This document shows positions 51,834 through 59,898 of a DNA stretch of 64,000 nt, in pieces. A model generated the notes under the pieces. It had not been told where the DNA came from, searched no databases, and saw nothing but the letters and a program-made list of their open reading frames with translations. Within the stretch, counting starts at the first letter, position 1; each line of letters begins with the position of its first letter. Origin of the DNA: Aalborgiella sp031422495 (GTDB lineage Bacteria > Pseudomonadota > Gammaproteobacteria > Burkholderiales > Burkholderiaceae_C). Where the stretch lies: assembly GCA_031422495.1 (NCBI GenBank), contig JANPLX010000100.1:1-64000 (forward strand). The letters are read 5' to 3'. The position numbers and the translations under genes were made by a program.

Positions 51834-51839
51834 GATTGT

Positions 51840-53519
51840 ATGCTGACACAAAAATCCCTATCAAACCCCGACTTTAGCCTGACCAAACGCACCAAGAGGG
51901 GACGTTTTGCCCTCCGTGTCTTGCTGTGCGCGTTCGCCTTGGTGCTGTTGTTGCCTATTTTGGCGGTCATCGCGTCGGTGCTGCAGTGGAATGGGGAATC
52001 CGCGCAAATCCTGCGGGAAATGAGCCAAACCGTGCTGCCAGATTACGCCATAACCTCGCTGATGTTGTGCATCTTGGTGGCGATAGGCGTGGCGGTGGTT
52101 GGCATGGCGACGGCAATTGCAGTCACCTTGTTTGAGTTCGCCGGCCGCAAAACGTTTGAGTGGGCGCTGTTATTGCCCATCGCCATGCCCGCCTACGTGG
52201 TGGCGTATGCCTATACCGACTTTTTGCAGTTCAGTGGCCCAGCGCAGGGCTGGATTCGTGGTGCTTTTGGCTTAGAAGGGCGCGTGTTACCAGAAATTCG
52301 CAGCGTTTGGGGGGCGGCCTGGGTGTTCACGTTTTGCCTTTATCCCTATGTGTATTTGCTGGCTCGCACCGCCTTGGCAGAGCGCGCCACGCATTTGATG
52401 GACGCTGCTCGTCTGTTGGGCGCGCCGCTGCGCCGCCGCATCAAAGAAATCGCTTTGCCATTGGCGCGCCCCGCAGTGGCAGCTGGCATCGCCTTGGCAC
52501 TGATGGAAACATTGGCAGATTTTGGCGTCTCCAGCTACTTTGGTATCCAAACTTTCACAGCAGGTATTTATAAAGCTTGGTTGGTGTTAGACAGCCGCAT
52601 CGCAGCCGCACAACTTGCCACGCTGTTGCTAATTACGGTAGTGTTGCTCTTAAAAATAGAGCGAAAAGCGCAAAAGAAGATGCGATTTTCAGCCGCCAAA
52701 GGTGCTAACCAAGCCCATAAATCCCAAACAGCGGAAAAATTGCAAGGCAAACAGCTCGCCGTCGCATGGCTGGTCTGCATCACGCCGATTTTGATGGGTT
52801 TTGTGTTGCCGCTGCTGTTCATCTTGCGTCCGTTTTTAGCAGCGTTGCGGGCTAACAATGTTCTGCTGCCGTGGGCACAATTTGGTCAATGGGCGGCGAA
52901 CAGCCTGTTTTTGGGCGTAGTTAGTGCCGTTTTGGCGGTGGCATTCGCATTAGTCATCGCCTTTGCTATGCGCACCCGGCCTGATAGGTTGACGCACTTT
53001 GTGGGTAACTTGGCTGGGCTAGGGTATGCCATTCCCGGCGCAGTGATTGTCGTTGGTTTGCTTATCCCAGTCGGTTGGATACAGTCAAAATGGCCTCAAG
53101 CCGGCGTAGGATATTGGGTAACTGCTACAGTTTTAGGAGTAATTTGGGCTTACGTTGTACGCTTTAGCGGCGTGGCGTTGCAATCGGTGCAAAGCGGTTA
53201 CGCGAAGATTCCAAGCAGTTTTGACGATTCTGCCCGCATGCTGGGCACGAACGGCTTGAACTTGCTGCGCCGCGTGCATTTGCCCTTGCTCAAGCGCTCC
53301 ACAGCGGCGGCGGCATTGTTGGTATTTGTCGATGTGATGAAAGAGCTACCCGCCACGCTGGTGCTGCGTCCTTTCAACATGGACACCTTAGCTGTCGTCA
53401 CCTACCAGCTAGCTCGGGATGAACGCTTGGGCGAGGCAGCGTTGCCCGCTTTGGCGTTGGTTTTGGTGGGATTATTGCCGGTTTTGTTACTTAGCCGAAC
53501 ATTGCGTTCAGCTAAATAA
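51840..53519 (+). CDS. fbpB: Ferric-iron-type ABC transporter permease (FbpB family)
   Basis: A 559-residue inner-membrane protein with two tandem permease units, as in FbpB/SfuB. Each half has an EAA-type loop: ATHLMDAARLLGAPLRRRIKEIALPLARPA and SSFDDSARMLGTNGLNLLRRVHLPLLKRS. About twelve hydrophobic helices are spread across it. With FbpC it should import Fe3+ delivered by a periplasmic binding protein, which is not encoded in this window. No good ribosome binding site precedes ATG 51840, and the Fur-like site almost touches the start, so the message may be nearly leaderless. Codons around 53098-53146 resemble a very diverged copy of the dispersed element. Confidence 0.9.
   Translation: MLTQKSLSNPDFSLTKRTKRGRFALRVLLCAFALVLLLPILAVIASVLQWNGESAQILREMSQTVLPDYAITSLMLCILVAIGVAVVGMATAIAVTLFEFAGRKTFEWALLLPIAMPAYVVAYAYTDFLQFSGPAQGWIRGAFGLEGRVLPEIRSVWGAAWVFTFCLYPYVYLLARTALAERATHLMDAARLLGAPLRRRIKEIALPLARPAVAAGIALALMETLADFGVSSYFGIQTFTAGIYKAWLVLDSRIAAAQLATLLLITVVLLLKIERKAQKKMRFSAAKGANQAHKSQTAEKLQGKQLAVAWLVCITPILMGFVLPLLFILRPFLAALRANNVLLPWAQFGQWAANSLFLGVVSAVLAVAFALVIAFAMRTRPDRLTHFVGNLAGLGYAIPGAVIVVGLLIPVGWIQSKWPQAGVGYWVTATVLGVIWAYVVRFSGVALQSVQSGYAKIPSSFDDSARMLGTNGLNLLRRVHLPLLKRSTAAAALLVFVDVMKELPATLVLRPFNMDTLAVVTYQLARDERLGEAALPALALVLVGLLPVLLLSRTLRSAK
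53098..53146 (-). repeat. Possible diverged dispersed element inside fbpB
   Basis: AAGCCGGCGTA at the start, GCTA in the middle and AGTAATTT at the end fall at the same spacing as in the copy at 30169-30213, but the rest differs. Codons here (GTA, GGA, TTA) are unlike the neighbours. Weak call. Confidence 0.35.
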
Positions 53520-53520
53520 T

Positions 53521-53566
53521 GCTATATATTTAATAGCTGGATAGGCAATAAATACGCCGAATAGCG
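53521..53566 (+). repeat. Dispersed palindromic element, last copy in the window
   Basis: Core GCTATATATTTAATAGC starts two bases after the fbpB stop codon, followed by AGGCAATAAATACGCCGAAT. No further copy is found to the window end. Confidence 0.88.
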
Positions 53567-54202
53567 ATATTTGCCTCTAATTTGGTCCCTCGACAGAAAT
53601 CATAATGCAGCCTGTAGACCGCATAAATGTTAGTTTCTTCATGATATTTTTGGAAAAGTACCGTCAAAAAGAAAAGTGTCCCCCTTTTGTTGCAGTTTTG
53701 ACACATCATGATTGTTCACGTCACGATCTGCGTTGCGTGCGCGAGTGTGAAAGCGTTCGGACTACCAGCGTTTTTCCTAATGAAGCTCTAGACTTTGCAG
53801 GCCCATACCTCTATTTGCACTAATTTGATTTTTTTTTGAATAGGGGATTTAATCTCTGCTTGAGAAAAGGCTAGGGTTCCGCTTCATCAAAGCTGTAGAC
53901 ATTCAACCCACCCCTCCTGATTCGTGACAGACAGCTACAGAGACAAAGCCGACCTTCAACTGAATTTTTGAAGATCCGCTTTCGCGCTTAAAACAACCAC
54001 TCAAATTCACAACATTTAAACGAAATTAAGTTAAGCTTGATCATGACAAAGTGTAGACAAGGGCATAAGTACCTATACCAGCCATCATTCAGTGCGCGCT
54101 AACTCACAGACCAAAATTACACAAATTGTTGACAAAGGTTGGCTACGGACATCACCCGTAGTCCTGACAAGATCCAGTCCGATAGCCATTGTGGAGTAGT
54201 CC
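53567..54202. other. Gene-poor stretch at the edge of the metal-resistance block
   Basis: No convincing gene. A 72-codon plus-strand frame at 53605-53823 lacks a ribosome binding site and recognisable features. One dyad, CTACGG...CCGTAG at about 54144-54162, lies just after TTGACA and could be an operator or promoter element for the copper genes downstream. The stretch separates sequence with the dispersed element from sequence without it. Confidence 0.5.
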
Positions 54203-54283
54203 ATGTCCAATCCCCTGTCAACCGCCATGGAGCACAATGAGGCCTATCGACTTTTTAACATGCGTGCAACTGGCTTTGCTTGA
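54203..54283 (+). CDS. Candidate 26-residue leader or small protein upstream of the copper genes
   Basis: ATG at 54203 is preceded by GGAG at 54193-54196 with good spacing. The frame encodes 26 residues (starting MSNPLSTAMEHNEAYRLFNM) and stops at 54283. Right after it, AAAACC-TGA-GGTTTT (about 54297-54311) forms a short hairpin with a T tail, so a small-ORF/attenuator arrangement before the DUF305-copA operon is possible. It contains Met and His but no Cys. It may equally be a chance frame. Confidence 0.35.
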   Translation: MSNPLSTAMEHNEAYRLFNMRATGFA

Positions 54284-54395
54284 AACCTTTCGGCCTAAAA
54301 CCTGAGGTTTTTCAGCGGACTTTGTGCGTTTGCGCACAGACTGACTCTGCTGTATCAGGAACACTTGTAAATCACCTCAACCCATGGAGCTTTCA

Positions 54396-54794
54396 ATGAA
54401 TTCCAAATCGTTCAATACCTGCCGGGCGCTTTGTGCCACGGCGCTCGCCGCAACCTGCTTTTTGTCATCAGTTCAAGCGCAAACCACCCCTGCGGGCAAT
54501 ATGCCAGCTGCCATGCCCCACGGCCAGATGCAAAAAGGCATGATGGGTTCCGACGATATGAAAAAATCGATGATGACGGGGATGGACGGCATGAACAAAA
54601 TGACCATGACTGGCGACATCGACAAAGACTTTGCCATGATGATGAAGATTCACCACCAGCAGGCGGTTGACATGTCTGAAATGGAAATTGCACATGGCAA
54701 ATCACCCGCCATGAAGGCGATGGCCAAGCAGATCATTGCTGCCCAAAAGAAAGAGATAGCCAAATTTGACCAGTTTCTTGCCAAGCAAAAATGA
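54396..54794 (+). CDS. DUF305 periplasmic metal-associated protein (CopM-like)
   Basis: A 132-residue exported protein. A signal peptide (ending near SSVQAQ) is followed by a Met/His-rich segment (MPHGQMQKGMMGSDDMKKSMMTGMDGMNKMTM, 54515-54605), then the DUF305 helical core DKDFAMMMKIHHQQAVDMSEMEIAHG. Histidine and methionine clusters are typical copper ligands. The family includes periplasmic copper-binding proteins. GGAG at 54386-54389 favours ATG 54396 over the in-frame ATG 54384. It is followed 13 bp later by a Cu+ ATPase gene, so copper binding or handover is a reasonable inference. Confidence 0.88.
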   Translation: MNSKSFNTCRALCATALAATCFLSSVQAQTTPAGNMPAAMPHGQMQKGMMGSDDMKKSMMTGMDGMNKMTMTGDIDKDFAMMMKIHHQQAVDMSEMEIAHGKSPAMKAMAKQIIAAQKKEIAKFDQFLAKQK

Positions 54795-54807
54795 TTGATG
54801 GCGTGTT

Positions 54808-57162
54808 ATGGCGTTCCAACCCAGCATCGTCTCCAACGAAGCCGAATTGTCGCTGAATGACCCGGTGTGCGGCATGACCGTGACGCCACAATCGCCTCAC
54901 ATGCTCCAGCACGAGGGCAAGCCGATTTATTTCTGCAGCGCGGGTTGCAAGGGTAAATTTGCGGCCAATCCGGCCAAGTATCCCTTTGCGACCTTTGACG
55001 CGGCCATGCCCGCTCTGGCACCAACACCGGCGATGTTCGAGCCTGTGGCTGCCGGTGCCATCTACACCTGCCCTATGCACCCCGAGGTGCGGCAGGATAA
55101 ACCCGGTGCCTGCCCCAAATGCGGCATGGCGCTGGAGCCTGAAATGCCCACGCTTGATGAGGGTGAGAGCCCTGAATTGACCGATTTCAAACGGCGCTTC
55201 ATCTGGACACTGCCTCTGACCATCGTTGTCACCGCGCTGGCCATGGTAGGCCATGGTCTGCAACTGTTCGAGATGGCGACGCAGAGCTGGATTGAACTGA
55301 TGTTGACCTTGCCCATCGTGCTGTGGGCGGGCTGGCCGTTTTTTGAGCGTGGCGCACAGTCCATCATCAACCGCAGCCCGAACATGTGGACGCTGATTGG
55401 CCTGGGCACAGCTGCAGCCTTTGTCTACAGCGTAGTCGCCACTGCGGCACCAGACGTGTTTCCCGCCTCGTTCATGTCGATGGGACGCGTGGCGGTTTAC
55501 TTTGAAGCAGCAGCGGTGATTATTTCCCTCACGTTGCTTGGCCAGATTCTCGAACTCAAGGCCCGTTCGCAAACCTCGGCCGCCATCAAGTCCCTGCTCG
55601 GTCTGGCACCCAAGACGGCGCGGCGCATCAATGCGGACGGCGCAGAGGAAGACGTGCCCCTCACCCACGTGCATGTAGGCGACTTGCTGCGGATTCGCCC
55701 CGGTGAAAAAGTGCCCGTCGATGGTGTGGTGACCGAGGGCAGCAGCGCCGTGGATGAATCCATGCTGACGGGCGAGCCCATGCCCATCACCAAGCGCGTG
55801 GGCGACAAACTGATTGGCGCGACCATGAATACCAGTGGCGCGCTGGTGATGCGCTCAGAGAAAGTGGGCTCGCAAACGGTGCTGGCCAGCATTGTGCAGA
55901 TGGTCATACAGGCACAGCGCTCCAGGGCGCCGATGCAGCGCATGGCCGACCAGGTGGCTGGTTATTTTGTAGTCACCGTGGTCGGCATTGCCTTGCTGAC
56001 TTTTGTGGTGTGGGGGCTGGTGGGGCCGGAGCCGAGCTGGGTTTATGGGTTGATCAACGCGGTGGCGGTGCTCATCATCGCGTGTCCCTGCGCATTGGGT
56101 CTGGCCACGCCGATGTCGATCATGGTTGCCACTGGCAAGGCCGCGACCCAGGGCGTGCTGTTTCGGGACGCAGCGGCCATTGAGAATTTTCGCAAGGTAG
56201 ACACGCTGATCGTGGACAAGACCGGTACGCTGACAGAGGGCAAGCCGAAGTTTGACCGCGCCGTGGCGGCACCTGGCTTCGCCGAAGACGACGTGCTGCA
56301 GATGGCAGCGAGCCTGGACCAGGGCAGCGAGCACCCATTGGCCCACGCCATCGTGGCAGCGGCGCGCGAGCGGGGTCTGGCGCTGGACAAGGCTGAAGGA
56401 TTTGAGTCAAGCACCGGCATCGGCGTGCGCGGCACGGTGGGCGGCAAGCAGCTGGCACTCGGCAACACCGCGCTGATGACACAACTCAACGTCGCGGTCG
56501 ATGCCCTCAAGGCGCATGCTGAAGCCTTGCGCGCCACCGGGGCCAGTGTGATGTTCCTCGCGGTGAACGGCCAGAGCGCCGGTCTACTGGCGGTGTCCGA
56601 CCCGATCAAGGCCAGCACGGCGGAGGCATTGGCCCTGCTTACGGCATCCGGTCTGCGCGTGATCATGGCTACTGGTGACGGTCTGACGACGGCGAAAGCG
56701 GTCGCGGCCACGCTGGGCATCGACGAGGTTCATGGTGAGGTCAAACCCGCCGACAAGCTGGAAATGGTAAGTCGGCTGCAGCGCGAAGGCCGCATCGTTG
56801 CCATGGCCGGTGACGGTATCAACGACGCGCCGGCGCTGGCCAAGGCCGATGTGGGCGTGGCCATGGGCACGGGCACCGACGTGGCGAGGAACAGCGCGCA
56901 GGTGACGCTGGTTAAAGGCGACCTGCGCGGCATTGCGGTGGCGCGCGAGATATCGCAGCAAACCATTGCCAACATGAAGCAGAACCTTGGCTTTGCCTTT
57001 GTCTACAACGCGTTGGGCGTGCCGCTGGCCGCTGGTGTGCTGTACCCCTTCACCGGCTGGCTGCTGTCGCCGATGATTGCAGCGCTGGCGATGAGCCTGA
57101 GCTCGGTGTCGGTCATCACCAATGCGCTGCGATTGAGACGCGCCGCGCCCAAGCAAGACTGA
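54808..57162 (+). CDS. copA: Copper-exporting P-type ATPase with YHS and heavy-metal-binding N-terminal domains
   Basis: A 784-residue P1B-type ATPase. Instead of CxxC HMA domains, the N-terminus carries a YHS domain (about 15-55, DPVCGMTV and YFCSAGCKGKF) and a short heavy-metal-binding domain (about 89-112, YTCPMHPEV and CPKCGMALEP). The membrane metal site is CPC at 426-428, the phosphorylated Asp is 470 in DKTGT, with HP in GSEHPLAHA and the hinge GDGINDAPALAKADVG. CPC in the context ACPCALGLATP supports monovalent copper or silver export. It lies between DUF305 and a small membrane-protein gene. GC-rich codon use differs from the first 53 kb, suggesting transfer. Confidence 0.94.
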   Translation: MAFQPSIVSNEAELSLNDPVCGMTVTPQSPHMLQHEGKPIYFCSAGCKGKFAANPAKYPFATFDAAMPALAPTPAMFEPVAAGAIYTCPMHPEVRQDKPGACPKCGMALEPEMPTLDEGESPELTDFKRRFIWTLPLTIVVTALAMVGHGLQLFEMATQSWIELMLTLPIVLWAGWPFFERGAQSIINRSPNMWTLIGLGTAAAFVYSVVATAAPDVFPASFMSMGRVAVYFEAAAVIISLTLLGQILELKARSQTSAAIKSLLGLAPKTARRINADGAEEDVPLTHVHVGDLLRIRPGEKVPVDGVVTEGSSAVDESMLTGEPMPITKRVGDKLIGATMNTSGALVMRSEKVGSQTVLASIVQMVIQAQRSRAPMQRMADQVAGYFVVTVVGIALLTFVVWGLVGPEPSWVYGLINAVAVLIIACPCALGLATPMSIMVATGKAATQGVLFRDAAAIENFRKVDTLIVDKTGTLTEGKPKFDRAVAAPGFAEDDVLQMAASLDQGSEHPLAHAIVAAARERGLALDKAEGFESSTGIGVRGTVGGKQLALGNTALMTQLNVAVDALKAHAEALRATGASVMFLAVNGQSAGLLAVSDPIKASTAEALALLTASGLRVIMATGDGLTTAKAVAATLGIDEVHGEVKPADKLEMVSRLQREGRIVAMAGDGINDAPALAKADVGVAMGTGTDVARNSAQVTLVKGDLRGIAVAREISQQTIANMKQNLGFAFVYNALGVPLAAGVLYPFTGWLLSPMIAALAMSLSSVSVITNALRLRRAAPKQD

Positions 57163-57178
57163 AAATAGCAGAACAGCC

Positions 57179-57721
57179 ATGGACATCCTTGCACACGCTT
57201 TATGGGCCGGAGCAGGGATGGCGCTGGCGCGTCGCCGGTGGCCCATCTCCCCGCGCACCGTGATGGTGACTGTGGTGCTGGCCACGTTGCCAGACTTATT
57301 TCATCTGCTGCCAATCGCCGGATGGTGGGCGTTTGGCGATGGTTCTCTGGAGGCGCTGCGGGCCTATGCCGTTGCATTGCCGGGTCAAGAGCCCGCTCTG
57401 CCGCCAATGGTCGAAGCATGGTCGCACCACCTGCACTGTGTAGCGCACAGCGCCATTATCGCTGGTGCTGTGACACTGCTGGTGTGGGCAGTGCTGCGCT
57501 CGCTATGGATACCTTTGCTGGGCTGGTGGTCACACATCGTCATCGACGTGTTCACGCATTCTGCCGATTACTACCCTTCCCCCGTGCTTTATCCCATTAC
57601 AGAGCGCGGTTTTGATGGCCTGGCCTGGAATACACCTTGGTTCATGGTGCTGAACTACGCGGCGCTGGGCTTGACCGGACTGTGGCTATGGCGTTCCAAA
57701 AGAAGCAGACGCAGCCAATAA
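57179..57721 (+). CDS. Small membrane protein, YdjM/metal-dependent-hydrolase-like
   Basis: A 180-residue protein with about four hydrophobic helices. Histidines and acidic residues occur where membrane-bound YdjM-type putative metal-dependent hydrolases have them: MDILAHALWAGAG at the start, TLPDLFHLLP, HHLHCVAHS and WWSHIVIDVFTHSADYYPSP. The function of this family is not established. It begins 16 bp after copA and is probably cotranscribed, suggesting a link to metal stress (inference only). Confidence 0.75.
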   Translation: MDILAHALWAGAGMALARRRWPISPRTVMVTVVLATLPDLFHLLPIAGWWAFGDGSLEALRAYAVALPGQEPALPPMVEAWSHHLHCVAHSAIIAGAVTLLVWAVLRSLWIPLLGWWSHIVIDVFTHSADYYPSPVLYPITERGFDGLAWNTPWFMVLNYAALGLTGLWLWRSKRSRRSQ

Positions 57722-57780
57722 TTGCGTCCATGTTCCTTGGCAAAAAACTCGGCGTATTTCACCAAGTAATTGGCGAAAAT

Positions 57781-58016
57781 ATGCCCATGACACCAAGCCT
57801 CGCACCTTTCTTTCAGCCCCTCACGGGCCTCTACGAACCCTCCGCCATCCAGCAGCTGGCGGACGGGCGCTTCCTAGTGGTTGAAGATGAAAAAGAGCAT
57901 TCCTTCAGCCTGCTCACCCTGAGCGCCAGCGGGAATGCCAGCAGCAAAGCATTTGGTCCGGGCTGGTTCCATGGCAGGGATCCGATCTGGAAGCTGGACG
58001 ACCTGGAAGGATTGCG
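57781..58016 (+). pseudogene. Truncated gene of unknown function, 5' part only
   Basis: From about 57781 the frame encodes PFFQPLTGLYEPSAIQQLADGRFLVVEDEKEHSFSLLTL and ends KLDDLEGL, resembling the N-terminal part of DUF3616-type beta-propeller-like proteins. After about 58016 the sequence switches to an IS630-type transposase remnant, and the remaining frame to 58158 is meaningless. No 3' part of the gene is found downstream. The break was probably caused by the insertion and later deletion. Confidence 0.65.
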
Positions 58017-58024
58017 CTGGAATT

Positions 58025-58216
58025 CAAACCGGCACTTTCGTCGATGTGCAGAGACACGGTGCACAGCTTTTCGATGGCTTCGGTCAAACGCCTCAATCGG
58101 GCGTGGGCTTTTCACAGCAAGGTTTTCAACTTGTCAAAGACTCGTTCCATTGGGTTGAAATCGGGACTGAAGGGTTGCAGATAACACAGAATCGCACCAG
58201 CGGCCTTGATGGCTGC
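58025..58216 (-). mobile_element. IS630-family transposase remnant (C-terminal fragment)
   Basis: Minus-strand translation gives AAIKAAGAILCYLQPFSPDF followed by NPMERVFDKLKTLL, an in-frame stop, then KAHARLRRLTEAIEKLC. The SPDFNPMERVF block is the last catalytic region (D-x-N-P-x-E) of IS630/Tc1-type DDE transposases. The rest of the transposase and both inverted repeats are missing, and the internal stop shows decay. Confidence 0.8.
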
Positions 58217-58232
58217 TTATGGGGAATTCAGT

Positions 58233-58590
58233 AGGCACCTAGAAAACTGTCGTTCCCCAATACCCGCTTTCGCTCCCATTCCTGACGACCAAGCAAATGG
58301 CTGATTAAGAGACAAAGCGGTAGTAGAAAAAGTTGAAAAGCAACCTCAAAAGCGGTCACTGAATTTACTGGCTATTGGTCAGTTTTTTGGCGAAAAATTT
58401 TACGAAATAAATTTCCAAATTTCACAGTTAAAAAGTGGTGATGGTGAATTAGGATAGGCTACAAAAAATCAACTTTTGGCGTAAGTTCAACTTCTGATAA
58501 CTATCTGCCCCCACAAAGCTCGGAGCCGGCGGGGCAGTTGGGATGGATTAAAGGCTAGCCGGTAAATGCTGGTCCGTGATGATGGTGGCC
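58233..58590. other. Non-coding stretch after the IS remnant
   Basis: No gene recognised. CTGCCCC at about 58505-58511 can pair with GGGGCAG at 58531-58537, but no T-run follows on either strand. It lies between the IS remnant and the 3' end of the sorbosone-dehydrogenase-like gene. Confidence 0.4.
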
Positions 58591-59898
58591 TCAGCGCGCC
58601 GGTGTCACGCGCCAGACGGTGTTGGATAGATCGTCGGCCACGATCAACGCGCCCTTAGGGTCGACGGTCACGCCAACTGGACGGCCCATGGTCTTGCCCT
58701 CGACCTGGAAACCGCTGACGAAGTCGACGGGTGGGCCGCTGGGGCGGCCGTTGGCGTAAGGCACGAAGATCACCTTGTAGCCGACAGGCGCGTCCCGGTT
58801 CCAGCTGCCGTGCAACCCGATGAAAGCGCCTTGGGCAAACGGGGCCGCGAACCCACTCTGTACGAAGGACAGTCCCAAAGGCGCGGAATGTGACTGCAAT
58901 GCGAAGTCCGGCCTTACCGAGGCCTGTACCAGTCTCTCGTTCTGTGGCTGTACACGGCGGTCAACGTTGGGCCCCCAATAGGCGTAAGGCCAGCCGTAAA
59001 AAGCACCTTCTCGTACCGAGGTGAGGTAGTCCGGGACGAGGTCGGGGCCCAGCTCGTCTCTTTCATTCACCACAGCCCAAAGCTGCCGGCTTGTGGGTTC
59101 GAAAGCAAGTGCTGTGGGATTGCGTAGGCCTGTTGCGAACGCCCGTGTGGCACCACTGCTAGCGTCGACCTGCCAGACGACTGCCCGGTTCTCCTCTACC
59201 GCCAAGCCGCGCTCGCCGATATTGCTATTTGAACCGATGCCAACATAAAGATAGCGCCCGTCGGCATCAGCGGCGAGCGCCTTCGTCCAGTGGTGGTTGA
59301 TCGCTGAAGGCAGTTTGGCCACTGTCACAGGAGTCGCAGTAGCCTGCGTCTGGCCGTCCACATATTCCATCCGCACCAGCGCATCCTGATTGGCAACATA
59401 TAGCCGGTTTCCAACCAAGGCCAAGCCGTACGGCGCATTGAGGTTCTTCGCGTAGACCCACCGTCCTTCGTAAACGCCGTCTCCATCGGCATCGCGCAAC
59501 AAGGTCAGTTGGTTGCCGCCTTTAACGGATGTGGTGCCTTTGGATTTGATGATGCCGGCGATGTAGTCCTTGGGTCGGAGGACGGGAGCACCCCCGCCCT
59601 TGCCTTCGGCCACCAGAATGTCGCCATTGGGCAAAACCAGAGTCTGGCGCGGCACTTTCAAATCGGTCGCGATGGCTTTGATTGTCCAGCCCAGCGGCAC
59701 GGCGGGAAGGCGGTCACCCCAGCCTGCTGGTTTTGCGATGCTCATACTGGGCAGCAAACCTCGCTGCGGGGGCGGCAGGTTCGGATTGCCGAGTTGGGCG
59801 CTACTTGCTTGGGCCGCCGCGACGGCAAAAATCATTGTGGTGCCAAGAATCACGCCTGTGGTGAAGGTGGCTCTGATGAGCTGACTCAAGGTTCTCAT
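58591..59898 (-). CDS. Exported PQQ-type sugar dehydrogenase-like protein (sorbosone dehydrogenase family)
   Basis: A 435-residue protein with an N-terminal signal peptide (hydrophobic stretch to about residue 32, ending AQASSAQ). A six-bladed beta-propeller follows with typical blocks VPRQTLVLPNGDILVAEG, LRDADGDGVYEG, LNAPYGLALVGNRLYVANQ, ATGLRNPTALAFEP and FIGLHGSWNRDAPVGYKV. The family includes soluble glucose and sorbosone dehydrogenases using PQQ, but many members have no proven substrate and no PQQ genes are here. Its start overlaps the DUF2231 gene stop by 4 bp, so the two are coupled. Confidence 0.85.
   Translation of the reverse strand: MRTLSQLIRATFTTGVILGTTMIFAVAAAQASSAQLGNPNLPPPQRGLLPSMSIAKPAGWGDRLPAVPLGWTIKAIATDLKVPRQTLVLPNGDILVAEGKGGGAPVLRPKDYIAGIIKSKGTTSVKGGNQLTLLRDADGDGVYEGRWVYAKNLNAPYGLALVGNRLYVANQDALVRMEYVDGQTQATATPVTVAKLPSAINHHWTKALAADADGRYLYVGIGSNSNIGERGLAVEENRAVVWQVDASSGATRAFATGLRNPTALAFEPTSRQLWAVVNERDELGPDLVPDYLTSVREGAFYGWPYAYWGPNVDRRVQPQNERLVQASVRPDFALQSHSAPLGLSFVQSGFAAPFAQGAFIGLHGSWNRDAPVGYKVIFVPYANGRPSGPPVDFVSGFQVEGKTMGRPVGVTVDPKGALIVADDLSNTVWRVTPAR

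Noticed and set aside
52646..52662. GCTCTTAAAAATAGAGC in fbpB, resembling the core of the dispersed element
   Set aside because: The second conserved block does not follow at the right spacing; may be chance.
53605..53823. 72-codon open frame on the plus strand after fbpB
   Set aside because: No ribosome binding site, no recognisable motif, and composition like the surrounding non-coding DNA.
54733..55674. Long open frame (313 codons) on the minus strand opposite copA
   Set aside because: It lies entirely antisense to the well-supported DUF305 end and copA; the translation is rich in His and Arg, typical of a shadow of GC-rich coding sequence.
56043..57285. Two further long minus-strand frames (225 and 233 codons) opposite copA
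   Set aside because: Antisense shadows of the ATPase catalytic domains; no family features.
57637..58158. Single 173-codon plus-strand frame across the IS junction
   Set aside because: Its upstream part overlaps the end of the membrane-protein gene and its downstream part is antisense to transposase remnant; only the middle (57781-58016) looks like real protein.
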